6,517 nucleotides of DNA, taken from assembly GCA_964435965.1 (NCBI GenBank), contig CAYTBB010000071.1, positions 1 through 6,517 of the forward strand, given 5' to 3'. Of the stretch, positions 1 to 4,967 are shown piece by piece; the stretch's first letter is position 1; the number at the start of each line of letters is the position of its first letter. The DNA is from 20-14-all-45-10 sp964435965 (GTDB taxonomy: Bacteria > Chloroflexota > Dehalococcoidia > GIF9 > AB-539-J10). The notes beneath the pieces were generated by a model. The model did not search any database, was not told where the DNA came from, and was given only the letters and a program-made list of their open reading frames with translations. A program made the position numbers and the translations under genes.

Positions 1-2
1 AA

Positions 3-86
3 GGGGACTTGCTAAGGTCCGTAGTCCAGTGTTACCTATGTGGTCAGCCAGCACAAGCCATTGACGAGATACAAAAAATGTGCTAG
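3..86 (+). CDS. Possible 3' end of an upstream gene (partial, unidentified)
   Basis: One frame is open from the left edge of the window to a TAG at 84-86 and would encode about 27 residues containing CYLCGQPAQAIDEI. The composition is protein-like, but the stretch is too short to assign a family. It overlaps the -35 and -10 boxes of the pan promoter, which is possible for the tail of an upstream gene. The other two forward frames stop inside this stretch. It may be chance; sequence to the left of the window would decide. Confidence 0.2.
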   Translation, partial: GDLLRSVVQCYLCGQPAQAIDEIQKMC

Positions 87-89
87 TAT
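61..89 (+). promoter_or_regulatory. Promoter of the pan operon leader (extended -10)
   Basis: A sigma-70 type promoter is visible: TTGACG at 61-66 (5 of 6 to consensus), a 17-bp spacer, and TAGTAT at 84-89 (5 of 6) preceded by TGC, giving an extended -10. The expected transcription start is near 96, one base ahead of the first leader hairpin. This tight fit supports both calls. Confidence 0.75.
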
Positions 90-96
90 CAAAATT

Positions 97-177
97 AGCC
101 ACTGACCTTTGAGGGCAGTGAGCTTGAAGTTAGGATAGGTAAGGAACTCCCGCTTGGATCGGCAACGACCGAGACGG
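97..177 (+). promoter_or_regulatory. Tandem pan RNA motif in the 5' leader of the pantothenate operon
   Basis: Two hairpins of the same design can be drawn. Hairpin 1 (97-124) has 3 basal pairs (97-99 with 122-124), a bulged A121 on the 3' side, 5 pairs (100-104 with 116-120), a bulged A105 on the 5' side, 3 pairs (106-108 with 113-115) and loop UUGA. Hairpin 2 (150-177) has 3 basal pairs (150-152 with 175-177), bulged A174, 5 pairs (153-157 with 169-173), bulged A158, 3 pairs (159-161 with 166-168) and loop GCAA. The primary sequences differ, so the shared shape is conserved structure, not a simple duplication. As I recall it, the described pan motif is a hairpin with two bulged adenosines, usually in tandem, upstream of panB/panC/panD genes, and it is a candidate riboswitch. 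Here it precedes exactly such an operon and is followed by a terminator. The ligand is not known to me; pantothenate or a pathway intermediate would be logical. No covariance model was run. Confidence 0.85.
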
Positions 178-196
178 TGGAAAAGGCTGATCGTGG

Positions 197-225
197 ACCC
201 TCTCGGTATTGCCGGGAGGGTTTTT
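197..225 (+). terminator. Intrinsic terminator (attenuator) in the pan leader
   Basis: ACCCTCTCGG (197-206) pairs with CCGGGAGGGT (212-221) in a 10-bp stem with one G-U pair and a 5-nt loop, followed by a run of five T (221-225). It lies between the pan hairpins and the first gene, so it probably ends transcription conditionally. CUCCCG at 147-152, part of which forms the 5' arm of hairpin 2, can also pair with CGGGAG at 213-218. That offers a mutually exclusive antiterminator. Confidence 0.85.
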
Positions 226-240
226 CAATTGAGGTTTGTT

Positions 241-1164
241 ATGCGTAGCTCTATAATTGATGCAGGGAAGTTAAAAGTCGGCTTTATTGGTGCTGGGACG
301 GTGGGCACAGCCTTAGCATTAAGGCTTTTTCAAAGGGGATGCCCGGTAGTTGCTGTCTCCAGCCGAAATATTACCTCAGCACAAAAGCTGGCCAGGCTAG
401 TGGCCGATTGTCGAGTTTGTCAAACAGCTGGGGAAGTAGCCGGTGTTGCTGAATTAATCTTCATCACCACCCCTGATGATGTTATCTCTGAAATAGCTAG
501 CGAAGTTAAATGGTATAAAGGACAGAATGTCATACATTGCAGTGGCGCTCACTCTATTGACATTCTGGAGCCAGCTAGGCGACTTGGGGCCAATGTGGGT
601 TCTTTCCACCCGCTACAAACCTTTGCCAGTGTTCGTGAGGCTGTGGATAATCTGCCTGGTTCCACCTTTGTGGTAGAAGCTGAAGAGCCGCTGCTATCAA
701 GATTAAAGGAGGTAGCTTCTCTCTTGAACGGCAATTGGGTGGAACTTAAGCCGGGAGACAAGGTGCTATATCATGTAGCGGCTGTTTTTGTCTCTAATTA
801 CTTAGTAACCTTGGTCAAGTTAGCCCTGGATTTGTGGCAAGGTTTTGGAGTGCTACCAAAGGAGGCAGCGAGGGCTTTGCTTCCCTTGCTTAGAGGGACA
901 GTGAATAATATTGACAACGTTGGCTTACCTGATTGCCTTACTGGACCCATCGCCCGTGGTGACTTAGGCACCATAAGCAAGCATCTAAATGCACTTGAGG
1001 CTCAAAACTCTTCATTGCTAACTACCTATAAAGATTTAGGGTTTCAAACCATCCCCATTGCTTTAGCCAAGGGTAGGATTGATGAGAGCAAAGCGCAAGA
1101 ATTAAGGACTTTGTTTAGCCACCCTGAGCCCTTCGCTTCCTGTCATTCTGAGGGGGCGAGGTGA
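241..1164 (+). CDS. Rossmann-fold/DUF2520 oxidoreductase, probable PanG-like ketopantoate reductase
   Basis: This 307-residue protein has an N-terminal NAD(P)-binding Rossmann fold with VGFIGAGTVG (GxGxxG at residues 17-22) and a C-terminal DUF2520 helical domain. Family hallmarks are FHPLQTF (122-128), the AAVFVSNYLV helix, and LTGPIARGD (233-241). The fold belongs to the 6-phosphogluconate dehydrogenase/ketopantoate reductase group. It is the first gene after the pan leader and is followed by panD, panB and panC, while no panE or ilvC is present. The missing step in the cluster is reduction of ketopantoate to pantoate, so a PanG-type ketopantoate reductase is the natural guess. That assignment is inference from context; the family is usually annotated only as DUF2520. 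ATG at 241 is preferred over TTG at 154 because GAGG lies 6 nt upstream and the TTG start would translate through the leader hairpin and terminator. The last seven residues (CHSEGAR) and the stop codon come from a palindromic repeat that begins at 1141, so the natural C-terminus has been replaced. Confidence 0.88.
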   Translation: MRSSIIDAGKLKVGFIGAGTVGTALALRLFQRGCPVVAVSSRNITSAQKLARLVADCRVCQTAGEVAGVAELIFITTPDDVISEIASEVKWYKGQNVIHCSGAHSIDILEPARRLGANVGSFHPLQTFASVREAVDNLPGSTFVVEAEEPLLSRLKEVASLLNGNWVELKPGDKVLYHVAAVFVSNYLVTLVKLALDLWQGFGVLPKEAARALLPLLRGTVNNIDNVGLPDCLTGPIARGDLGTISKHLNALEAQNSSLLTTYKDLGFQTIPIALAKGRIDESKAQELRTLFSHPEPFASCHSEGAR

Positions 1165-1241
1165 CCGAAGAATCTCGCTCACGGTAAATTCCGCGAAGGG
1201 TCTAAAAGCTTTAGAGATTCTTCGCTGCGCTCAGAATGACA
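1141..1241. repeat. MITE-like palindromic repeat between the DUF2520 gene and panD
   Basis: A 101-bp element has perfect 12-bp terminal inverted repeats, TGTCATTCTGAG (1141-1152) and CTCAGAATGACA (1230-1241), and a second perfect inner pair, GAAGAATCTC (1167-1176) and GAGATTCTTC (1214-1223). It has no coding capacity of its own. Elements of this look are dispersed in many uncultured bacterial genomes. It enters the end of the DUF2520 gene and provides its stop codon. A further partial end, TCAGAATGACA, follows at 1258-1268. Confidence 0.8.
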
Positions 1242-1257
1242 AGGGGGAGAGGTAAGA

Positions 1258-1268
1258 TCAGAATGACA
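1258..1268. repeat. Extra partial copy of the repeat terminus
   Basis: TCAGAATGACA repeats the right end of the 1141-1241 element in direct orientation, 17 bp after it. It suggests a nested or repeated insertion or slippage. The panD ribosome binding site (GAAGGGAG, 1271-1278) follows two bases later. Confidence 0.5.
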
Positions 1269-1285
1269 AAGAAGGGAGATAGAAA

Positions 1286-1690
1286 ATGAGGACCATGCTA
1301 AAAAGTAAAATCCACCGAGCCCGAGTTACCCAGGTTAATTTAGATTATGAAGGTAGCATTACCATTGATAAAGTGCTCATGGAGGCAGGCGACCTCTTAC
1401 CTTTTGAGCGAGTGGAAGTGCTGAACATTAATAATGGAGCTCGGTTTAGCACTTATGCTATTAAGGGCGAGGCAAATTCAGGGGTGATTGGGATTAATGG
1501 TGCTGCCGCCAGACTTGTGGCTAAAGGAGATATGATTATCATCCTTTCTTATTGCCAGCTTCCCGATGATGAAGCTATAGCTATGGAGCCAACTATGGTT
1601 TATGTAGATGAGAAAAATAGGGTCATCGAGCCCTCACCTATAGTCCCTCTCCCTAGATGGGAGGGAGGAAGGGTAAGGGTGAAGGAGTGA
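1286..1690 (+). CDS. panD: Aspartate 1-decarboxylase proenzyme
   Basis: PanD decarboxylates L-aspartate to beta-alanine, the second half of pantothenate. It is a small pyruvoyl enzyme made as a proenzyme that cleaves itself at a Gly-Ser bond. In this 134-residue product the bond is Gly23-Ser24 in YEGSITID, with Lys8 (KIHR), Arg53 and Tyr57 (ARFSTYA), and Asn71 (INGAAAR) at the positions expected from E. coli PanD. The N-terminus MRTMLKSKIHRA is typical, and ATG at 1286 has GAAGGGAG 7 nt upstream. Residues 1-115 cover the whole normal enzyme. Residues 116-134 (from PSPIVPLPR to the end) are encoded exactly by a palindromic repeat beginning at 1631 and are unlikely to belong to the native fold. 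The stop lies 4 bp before panB, so the two genes are probably co-transcribed and translationally close. Confidence 0.97.
   Translation: MRTMLKSKIHRARVTQVNLDYEGSITIDKVLMEAGDLLPFERVEVLNINNGARFSTYAIKGEANSGVIGINGAAARLVAKGDMIIILSYCQLPDDEAIAMEPTMVYVDEKNRVIEPSPIVPLPRWEGGRVRVKE
1631..1687. repeat. Palindromic repeat at the panD 3' end
   Basis: The ends CCCTCACC (1631-1638) and GGTGAAGG (1678-1685) are inverted with one mismatch. The inner arms TCCCTCTCCC (1644-1653) and GGGAGGGAGG (1659-1668) are imperfectly complementary. The terminus resembles that of the longer element at 2656-2781 (CCCTCACTCTAA), so they are probably one family. The element is read through as the last 19 PanD codons, and its right end includes GAAGGAG, the likely panB ribosome binding site. 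Confidence 0.65.
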
Positions 1691-1694
1691 AGGA

Positions 1695-2531
1695 ATGCGA
1701 GTTACCATCAGCGAAATAAAAGAAATGAAGCAGAGGCGAGAAAAGATACCTATGCTTACTGCTTACGATTATATAACTGCCAAGATGGTTGACGAAGCTG
1801 CTGTGCCCTTGATATTGGTTGGTGATAGCCTGGGGATGGTGATGTTAGGTTATGAGTCAACTATACCGGTGACTATGGAAGAGATGCTACACCACACAAA
1901 AGCTGTGGTCAGGGGTGCTAAGAAAGCCTTGGTGGTAGGCGATATGCCTTTCATGACCTACCATGTCAGTATCTCCGAGGCTTTATATAATGCTGGGCGC
2001 TTCATCCAGGAAGGCGGAGCGCAAGCAGTCAAACTGGAGGGGGGCCAGGTTGTTGCTGAATCGGTGAAGCGTATTGTTGATTGTGGCATACCAGTTATGG
2101 GGCATATCGGGTTTACTCCACAATCCATACATCAGCTAGGTGGCTTTAAGGTGCAAGGGAAAACGCCAGAGGTAGCTAAGAAGCTACTTAAAGATGCTCA
2201 AGTTTTGGCGGAAGCTGGTGCTTTTGCTATCGTTTTGGAATGTGTTCCAGCGCCTCTTTCTAAGTTGATTACTCAGAGAGTAGGTATTCCTACCATTGGT
2301 ATTGGAGCTGGATCTGATTGCGATGGTCAGGTTCAAGTGATTAGCGATATTCTGGGTCTTTACACTGATTTTGTACCGAAACATGCTAAGCGGTATGCCA
2401 AATTGGCTGAAGAAATAAAGGCCGCTGTCTCTGATTATGTAGCTGAAGTTAAGTCTGTTAGTTTCCCCACTGTGGAACAGAGCTACACCACGGATGAAAG
2501 CATCCTTAAACAGCTAATGGCTGATAGCTGA
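1695..2531 (+). CDS. panB: 3-methyl-2-oxobutanoate hydroxymethyltransferase
   Basis: PanB transfers a hydroxymethyl group from 5,10-methylene-tetrahydrofolate to alpha-ketoisovalerate, giving ketopantoate, the committed step of pantothenate synthesis. The 278-residue product (E. coli PanB has 264) shows the family's blocks in order: MLTAYDY (20-26), VGDSLGM with metal ligand Asp44, VVGDMPFM with Asp83, VKLEGG (112-117), GHIGFTPQS (136-144), the catalytic Glu182 in VLECVP, and the GIGAG substrate/metal loop. It is a cytoplasmic TIM-barrel enzyme. ATG at 1695 has GAAGGAG 7 nt upstream, lying in the tail of the repeat inside the panD 3' end. The next gene is panC, but the junction has been expanded by inserted repeats. 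Confidence 0.98.
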   Translation: MRVTISEIKEMKQRREKIPMLTAYDYITAKMVDEAAVPLILVGDSLGMVMLGYESTIPVTMEEMLHHTKAVVRGAKKALVVGDMPFMTYHVSISEALYNAGRFIQEGGAQAVKLEGGQVVAESVKRIVDCGIPVMGHIGFTPQSIHQLGGFKVQGKTPEVAKKLLKDAQVLAEAGAFAIVLECVPAPLSKLITQRVGIPTIGIGAGSDCDGQVQVISDILGLYTDFVPKHAKRYAKLAEEIKAAVSDYVAEVKSVSFPTVEQSYTTDESILKQLMADS

Positions 2532-2543
2532 CAGCTAACAGTA

Positions 2544-2568
2544 TGCAAGTAGTAAAAACAATCGCCGA
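2544..2568 (+). repeat. Relic copy of the panC 5' end (direct repeat, copy 1)
   Basis: These 25 bases match 2786-2810 with one difference (C2563 against T2805, synonymous in an Ile codon). Copy 1 is preceded by an A, forming ATG at 2543, and reads MQVVKTIA, the start of PanC, 11 bp after the panB stop. It then runs into inserted repeat sequence. It is probably the original panC start, now cut off from the gene. Confidence 0.8.
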
Positions 2569-2576
2569 TTCCTCCC

Positions 2577-2633
2577 GTCATTCTGACCGTAGTGGCGGAG
2601 TTCATCTCCGCCTCGGTCGGGGACAAGCCCCGA
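2577..2633. repeat. Palindromic repeat fragment with two GC-rich hairpins
   Basis: The stretch begins with GTCATTCTGA (2577-2586), the terminus also seen at 1142-1151. Two perfect hairpins follow: GGCGGAG/CTCCGCC (2594-2600 with 2606-2612, loop TTCAT) and TCGGGG/CCCCGA (2617-2622 with 2628-2633, loop ACAAG). Neither is followed by a T-run, so they are not obvious terminators. This is the left part of the DNA between the two panC start copies. Confidence 0.6.
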
Positions 2634-2655
2634 TTCTACAAGTCGCTTCTGTCTC

Positions 2656-2781
2656 CCCCCTCACTCTAACTCTCTCCCGCAAGGGGAGAGAGTACCATTA
2701 TGAATCCAGCGCACTACTTCAGTGCCTCCTCTCTTGTAAGGAAAAGAGATTTCATTACATGAGAGGATTAAGGTGAGGGTG
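2656..2781. repeat. MITE-like element between panB and panC
   Basis: The 126-bp element has imperfect 21-bp terminal inverted repeats (2656-2676 and 2761-2781, about 16 of 21 matching). Inside are a perfect 10-bp hairpin (2669-2678 with 2684-2693) and a second stem, CCTCTCTTGTAA (2728-2739) with TTACATGAGAGG (2755-2766), one mismatch. It has no gene of its own. Its right end supplies AAGGTGAGG (2770-2778), a good ribosome binding site for GTG at 2785, and the upstream in-frame GTG codons at 2773 and 2779. Confidence 0.7.
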
Positions 2782-2784
2782 AAA

Positions 2785-3618
2785 GTGCAAGTAGTAAAAA
2801 CAATTGCCGAAGTAAGGGAAATAAAGTGCTGCCTCACTGGCTCAGTTGGCTTTGTGCCCACCATGGGCTATCTTCACGAAGGTCATTTAGCTCTGGTGAA
2901 ACATGCCAGAGCGGAAAATGCTATCGTTGTGGTTAGCATTTTTGTCAATCCTACCCAGTTTGGCCCCAGCGAAGATCTTGGCACTTATCCGCGAGACCTC
3001 GACCGTGATTTGAAGCTATTGGAGAAGGAGAAAATGGATATTGTCTTTGTGCCTTCTGAGGAAGAGATATATCTATCTGAGTTTAGCACCTGGGTGGATG
3101 TGGAGAAAGTGACCGAGCGTCTTGAGGGAGCCTCACGCCCGGGGCATTTCAGGGGGGTGGCTACAGTGGTAGCTAAGCTATTTAACATTGTCCAGCCCAC
3201 TAAAGCTTACTTTGGGCAGAAGGATGCCCAGCAAGCAATTGTTATCAAGAGAATGGTGGCTGACCTTAACATGATGGTAGAGATTGTAGTTGTGCCTACA
3301 GTCAGGGAAGGCGATGGCTTAGCTATGAGCAGCCGCAATACCTATCTCAGTCCTAAGGAGCGCCAAACAGCCACTGTTCTATTTAGGGCGCTCTCCCTAG
3401 CCAGGCAATTATGGCAAGGTGGAGAAAAAGACGCCGACAAGATTCGCCAGCAAATGACTTCGCTCATTCAGGGGGAACCTCTAGCCCAAATTGACTATGT
3501 CAGCATCGCCGATGGTGATACTTTGGAAGAGCTAGATGTGATTGACCGACCGGCTCTGGCCTCCTTAGCTGTCAGGGTAGGCAGAACGAGATTGATAGAT
3601 AATATGATTCTGGAATAG
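2785..3618 (+). CDS. panC: Pantothenate synthetase (pantoate--beta-alanine ligase)
   Basis: PanC joins pantoate and beta-alanine with ATP, through pantoyl-adenylate, to give pantothenate. The product has 277 residues from GTG 2785 (E. coli PanC has 283). It shows the nucleotidyltransferase HxGH motif in PTMGYLHEGH (25-34), FVNPTQFGPSEDL, the FRGVATVVAKLFNIV helix, YFGQKDAQQ, and the KMSKS-equivalent DGLAMSSRN (177-185). The frame is also open from GTG codons at 2773 and 2779. I prefer 2785 because AAGGTGAGG lies 6 nt upstream and MQVVKTIAEVREI matches usual PanC N-termini. The codon is GTG, whereas the duplicated copy 242 bp upstream (2543) still has ATG. The gene therefore appears to be expressed from a start created by repeat insertion. 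No inactivating change is seen in the body of the gene. Confidence 0.96.
   Translation: MQVVKTIAEVREIKCCLTGSVGFVPTMGYLHEGHLALVKHARAENAIVVVSIFVNPTQFGPSEDLGTYPRDLDRDLKLLEKEKMDIVFVPSEEEIYLSEFSTWVDVEKVTERLEGASRPGHFRGVATVVAKLFNIVQPTKAYFGQKDAQQAIVIKRMVADLNMMVEIVVVPTVREGDGLAMSSRNTYLSPKERQTATVLFRALSLARQLWQGGEKDADKIRQQMTSLIQGEPLAQIDYVSIADGDTLEELDVIDRPALASLAVRVGRTRLIDNMILE
2786..2810 (+). repeat. Direct repeat copy 2 (functional panC 5' end)
   Basis: This is the second copy of the 25-bp repeat at 2544-2568, here in frame with the complete panC. The two copies flank 217 bp of palindromic repeats, as a long target duplication or a tandem duplication later filled by elements would. Confidence 0.8.
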
Positions 3619-3654
3619 ATATCTCAATGTGTCCTTGTAAGCCCTGCGCTTCTT

Positions 3655-3683
3655 GTCATTGCGAGCCGGAGGCGTGGCAATCT
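3655..3683. repeat. Short palindromic repeat fragment after panC
   Basis: GTCATTGCGAG at 3655 and GTGGCAATCT ending at 3683 form a short imperfect hairpin (ATTGC 3658-3662 with GCAAT 3677-3681). This looks like one unit of a common dispersed repeat family. It lies in the 81-bp gap between the convergent panC and caspase-like genes. No clear intrinsic terminator is visible in this gap. Confidence 0.45.
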
Positions 3684-3699
3684 GGTGTTAGGGAAGTGC

Positions 3700-4524
3700 T
3701 CAGGAAGCTGCACCCTGGAGGTTAAGTAGTTCTTTCAGGGTTTTATCACCGCTTTGTGGTGGGAAATACTTGAGCCTGGCGCCGTATAGTGGATCTGGAC
3801 CTATAGTGTTCATGGTATTGCTTACCGCCTTCTTTACAGTGAGGTTATTGGCACACAATTGTTCCATTAAGTAGGGAGTAGCTTTGTCTACATAGCCCAA
3901 GTCTACAGTGGCGTCCCAGGCAAGGTAAGCTGAGGCACCTTGGTCAATAAAAGCTCGTGCCAGGTCTTCAATATGAAGGCAGGAGCAGCCCATCATTATG
4001 ATTACCGTGTTGTTGAATTCTCCCTTCATACTCTGGGTGATGAATTTATCTCTTATGCTGAAAACGTAGGGATGGTTCTTATCAATCCTTGCCTTGGCTA
4101 GCTGGTCGCTCAATTGCTCTTTGATGTGCTTGGTTTCGCTATATGGCTCATTAGTGAAAAGGGAGGTCTTATTAACTACTTCCCCCTGGCCGCTAAGTAA
4201 GCCAGAGTGGGCTCGGAAGATAATTAGCTTGTAATCCAGGTCTGGCAGGTTTCGATAGAGGTCCACGGTAATCTCATCGCCCTGATAAAGGTCTACTTCA
4301 AAGCTGTAGTCCTCAAGCTCTAGAGTTAGCTGGTTCAGGAAAGCCTGGTTTGGTTGAAGGACACAGAGCTGGTCTATGATGACTGCCTTGGGCAAATCAC
4401 TTGATGGAGTGGCGGCATCGTTTGGTGGGCTGGCTGGTGGGGTAGCGGGCTGAGAGCAGCAAGGTGAGAACAGGAAGAGGTTGATTAAGAGAATTGTTAG
4501 TAGCTTGGTGGTAAAATTTCTCAT
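3700..4524 (-). CDS. Putative exported caspase-fold (clan CD) cysteine peptidase-like protein
   Basis: This 274-residue protein starts with a basic stretch and a hydrophobic helix (about 7-20) ending in FSPCCSQP. That suggests a signal peptide, possibly a lipoprotein with Cys22 or Cys23, although the residues before the Cys are a poor lipobox. A Pro/Ala/Ser-rich linker follows (25-45). The globular part has two features of clan CD peptidases (caspases, gingipains, clostripain): a hydrophobic strand leading to His106 (KLIIFRAHSG) and a hydrophobic strand leading to Cys180 (TVIIMMGCSC). DLARAFIDQGASAYLAW follows, as in caspase-like and CHAT-related proteins. The substrate is unknown. ATG 4524 is preferred to GTG 4554 because a possible -10 (TACAAT, 4558-4563) would start transcription at about 4551. 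Neither start has a clear ribosome binding site. It is convergent with panC and downstream of the decayed region and the MFS gene. That the protein is exported is fairly likely; that it is an active peptidase is inference. Confidence 0.72.
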   Translation of the reverse strand: MRNFTTKLLTILLINLFLFSPCCSQPATPPASPPNDAATPSSDLPKAVIIDQLCVLQPNQAFLNQLTLELEDYSFEVDLYQGDEITVDLYRNLPDLDYKLIIFRAHSGLLSGQGEVVNKTSLFTNEPYSETKHIKEQLSDQLAKARIDKNHPYVFSIRDKFITQSMKGEFNNTVIIMMGCSCLHIEDLARAFIDQGASAYLAWDATVDLGYVDKATPYLMEQLCANNLTVKKAVSNTMNTIGPDPLYGARLKYFPPQSGDKTLKELLNLQGAAS

Positions 4525-4553
4525 GGTGCGTGTAATTGGCGTGTTCGCTTTCA

Positions 4554-4964
4554 CTAGATTGTAGCAAGTCTGATACTGGAGTGCCAGTTAAACCGATTAA
4601 CGCGGCTGGCATTCAAACCAGGAGGCAAGCCCGCTACAGGATTTGCCTCTCCCCTTCCGTTTGGTTTGAGCCTCAACTCTAAACCCTGCAGCGCCTTAAA
4701 ACTACAGCCACGCCAGTTATAACCGTCATACCCATATACATCCTAACGCTTCATTGTAGCCTTGGTCAGAGCGGATCTCCGGTTTTCCCCATTCCAGTGG
4801 TAAATGGCTTTATCTTCGACTGCTGGGCGGAATTCAATCGCAAGGCTTTCCACACCGGTAACATTATCTAGCTGGATGTCATAGAACACTCACCCTAGGT
4901 CATAGGTGAAAGCGCCACCGGGCTTCTCAGCCGGATTATGGCTCGGCCAGCATCCAAAGGCTTC
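4554..4964 (-). pseudogene. Probable decayed coding region (in-frame stops)
   Basis: No intact gene fills the gap between the MFS and caspase-like genes. Yet one - strand frame is open over about 137 codons apart from TGA at 4890-4892 and TAG at 4743-4745, ending at TAG 4554-4556. Chance would give about six stops. The translation looks protein-like, for example VFYDIQLDNVTGVESLAIEF, AVEDKAIYHWNGENR and DVYGYDGYNWRG. It is in the same frame as the MFS gene, right after that gene's TGA (4968-4970) and a TAA (4965-4967), with no obvious start codon of its own. I do not recognise the family; YHWNG-type segments occur in some secreted repeat proteins. It may be the remnant of a lost secreted protein. 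Confidence 0.4.
4558..4587 (-). promoter_or_regulatory. Possible promoter of the caspase-like gene
   Basis: Read on the - strand, CTGGCA (4587-4582, 4 of 6 to -35), an 18-bp spacer and TACAAT (4563-4558, 5 of 6 to -10) precede ATG 4524, leaving a leader of about 27 nt. It lies inside the decayed reading frame. The -35 is weak. Confidence 0.35.
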
Positions 4965-4967
4965 TTA

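Noticed and set aside
97..225. T-box or other known riboswitch class in the leader
   Set aside because: The T-box sequence (GGGTGGNACCGCG) and the TPP, cobalamin and c-di-GMP core motifs I know are absent; the tandem bulged-A hairpins fit the pan motif better.
154..240. N-terminal extension of the DUF2520 protein from TTG 154
   Set aside because: It would translate the pan hairpin 2 and terminator region, has no family support, and ATG 241 has a ribosome binding site.
2543..2776. A separate 77-residue gene beginning MQVVKTIAD
   Set aside because: It is eight codons of a duplicated panC start followed by read-through of palindromic repeats; there is no coherent protein.
1141..2781. CRISPR array
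   Set aside because: The repeats are few, different in length, palindromic and at gene junctions, with no regular spacers.
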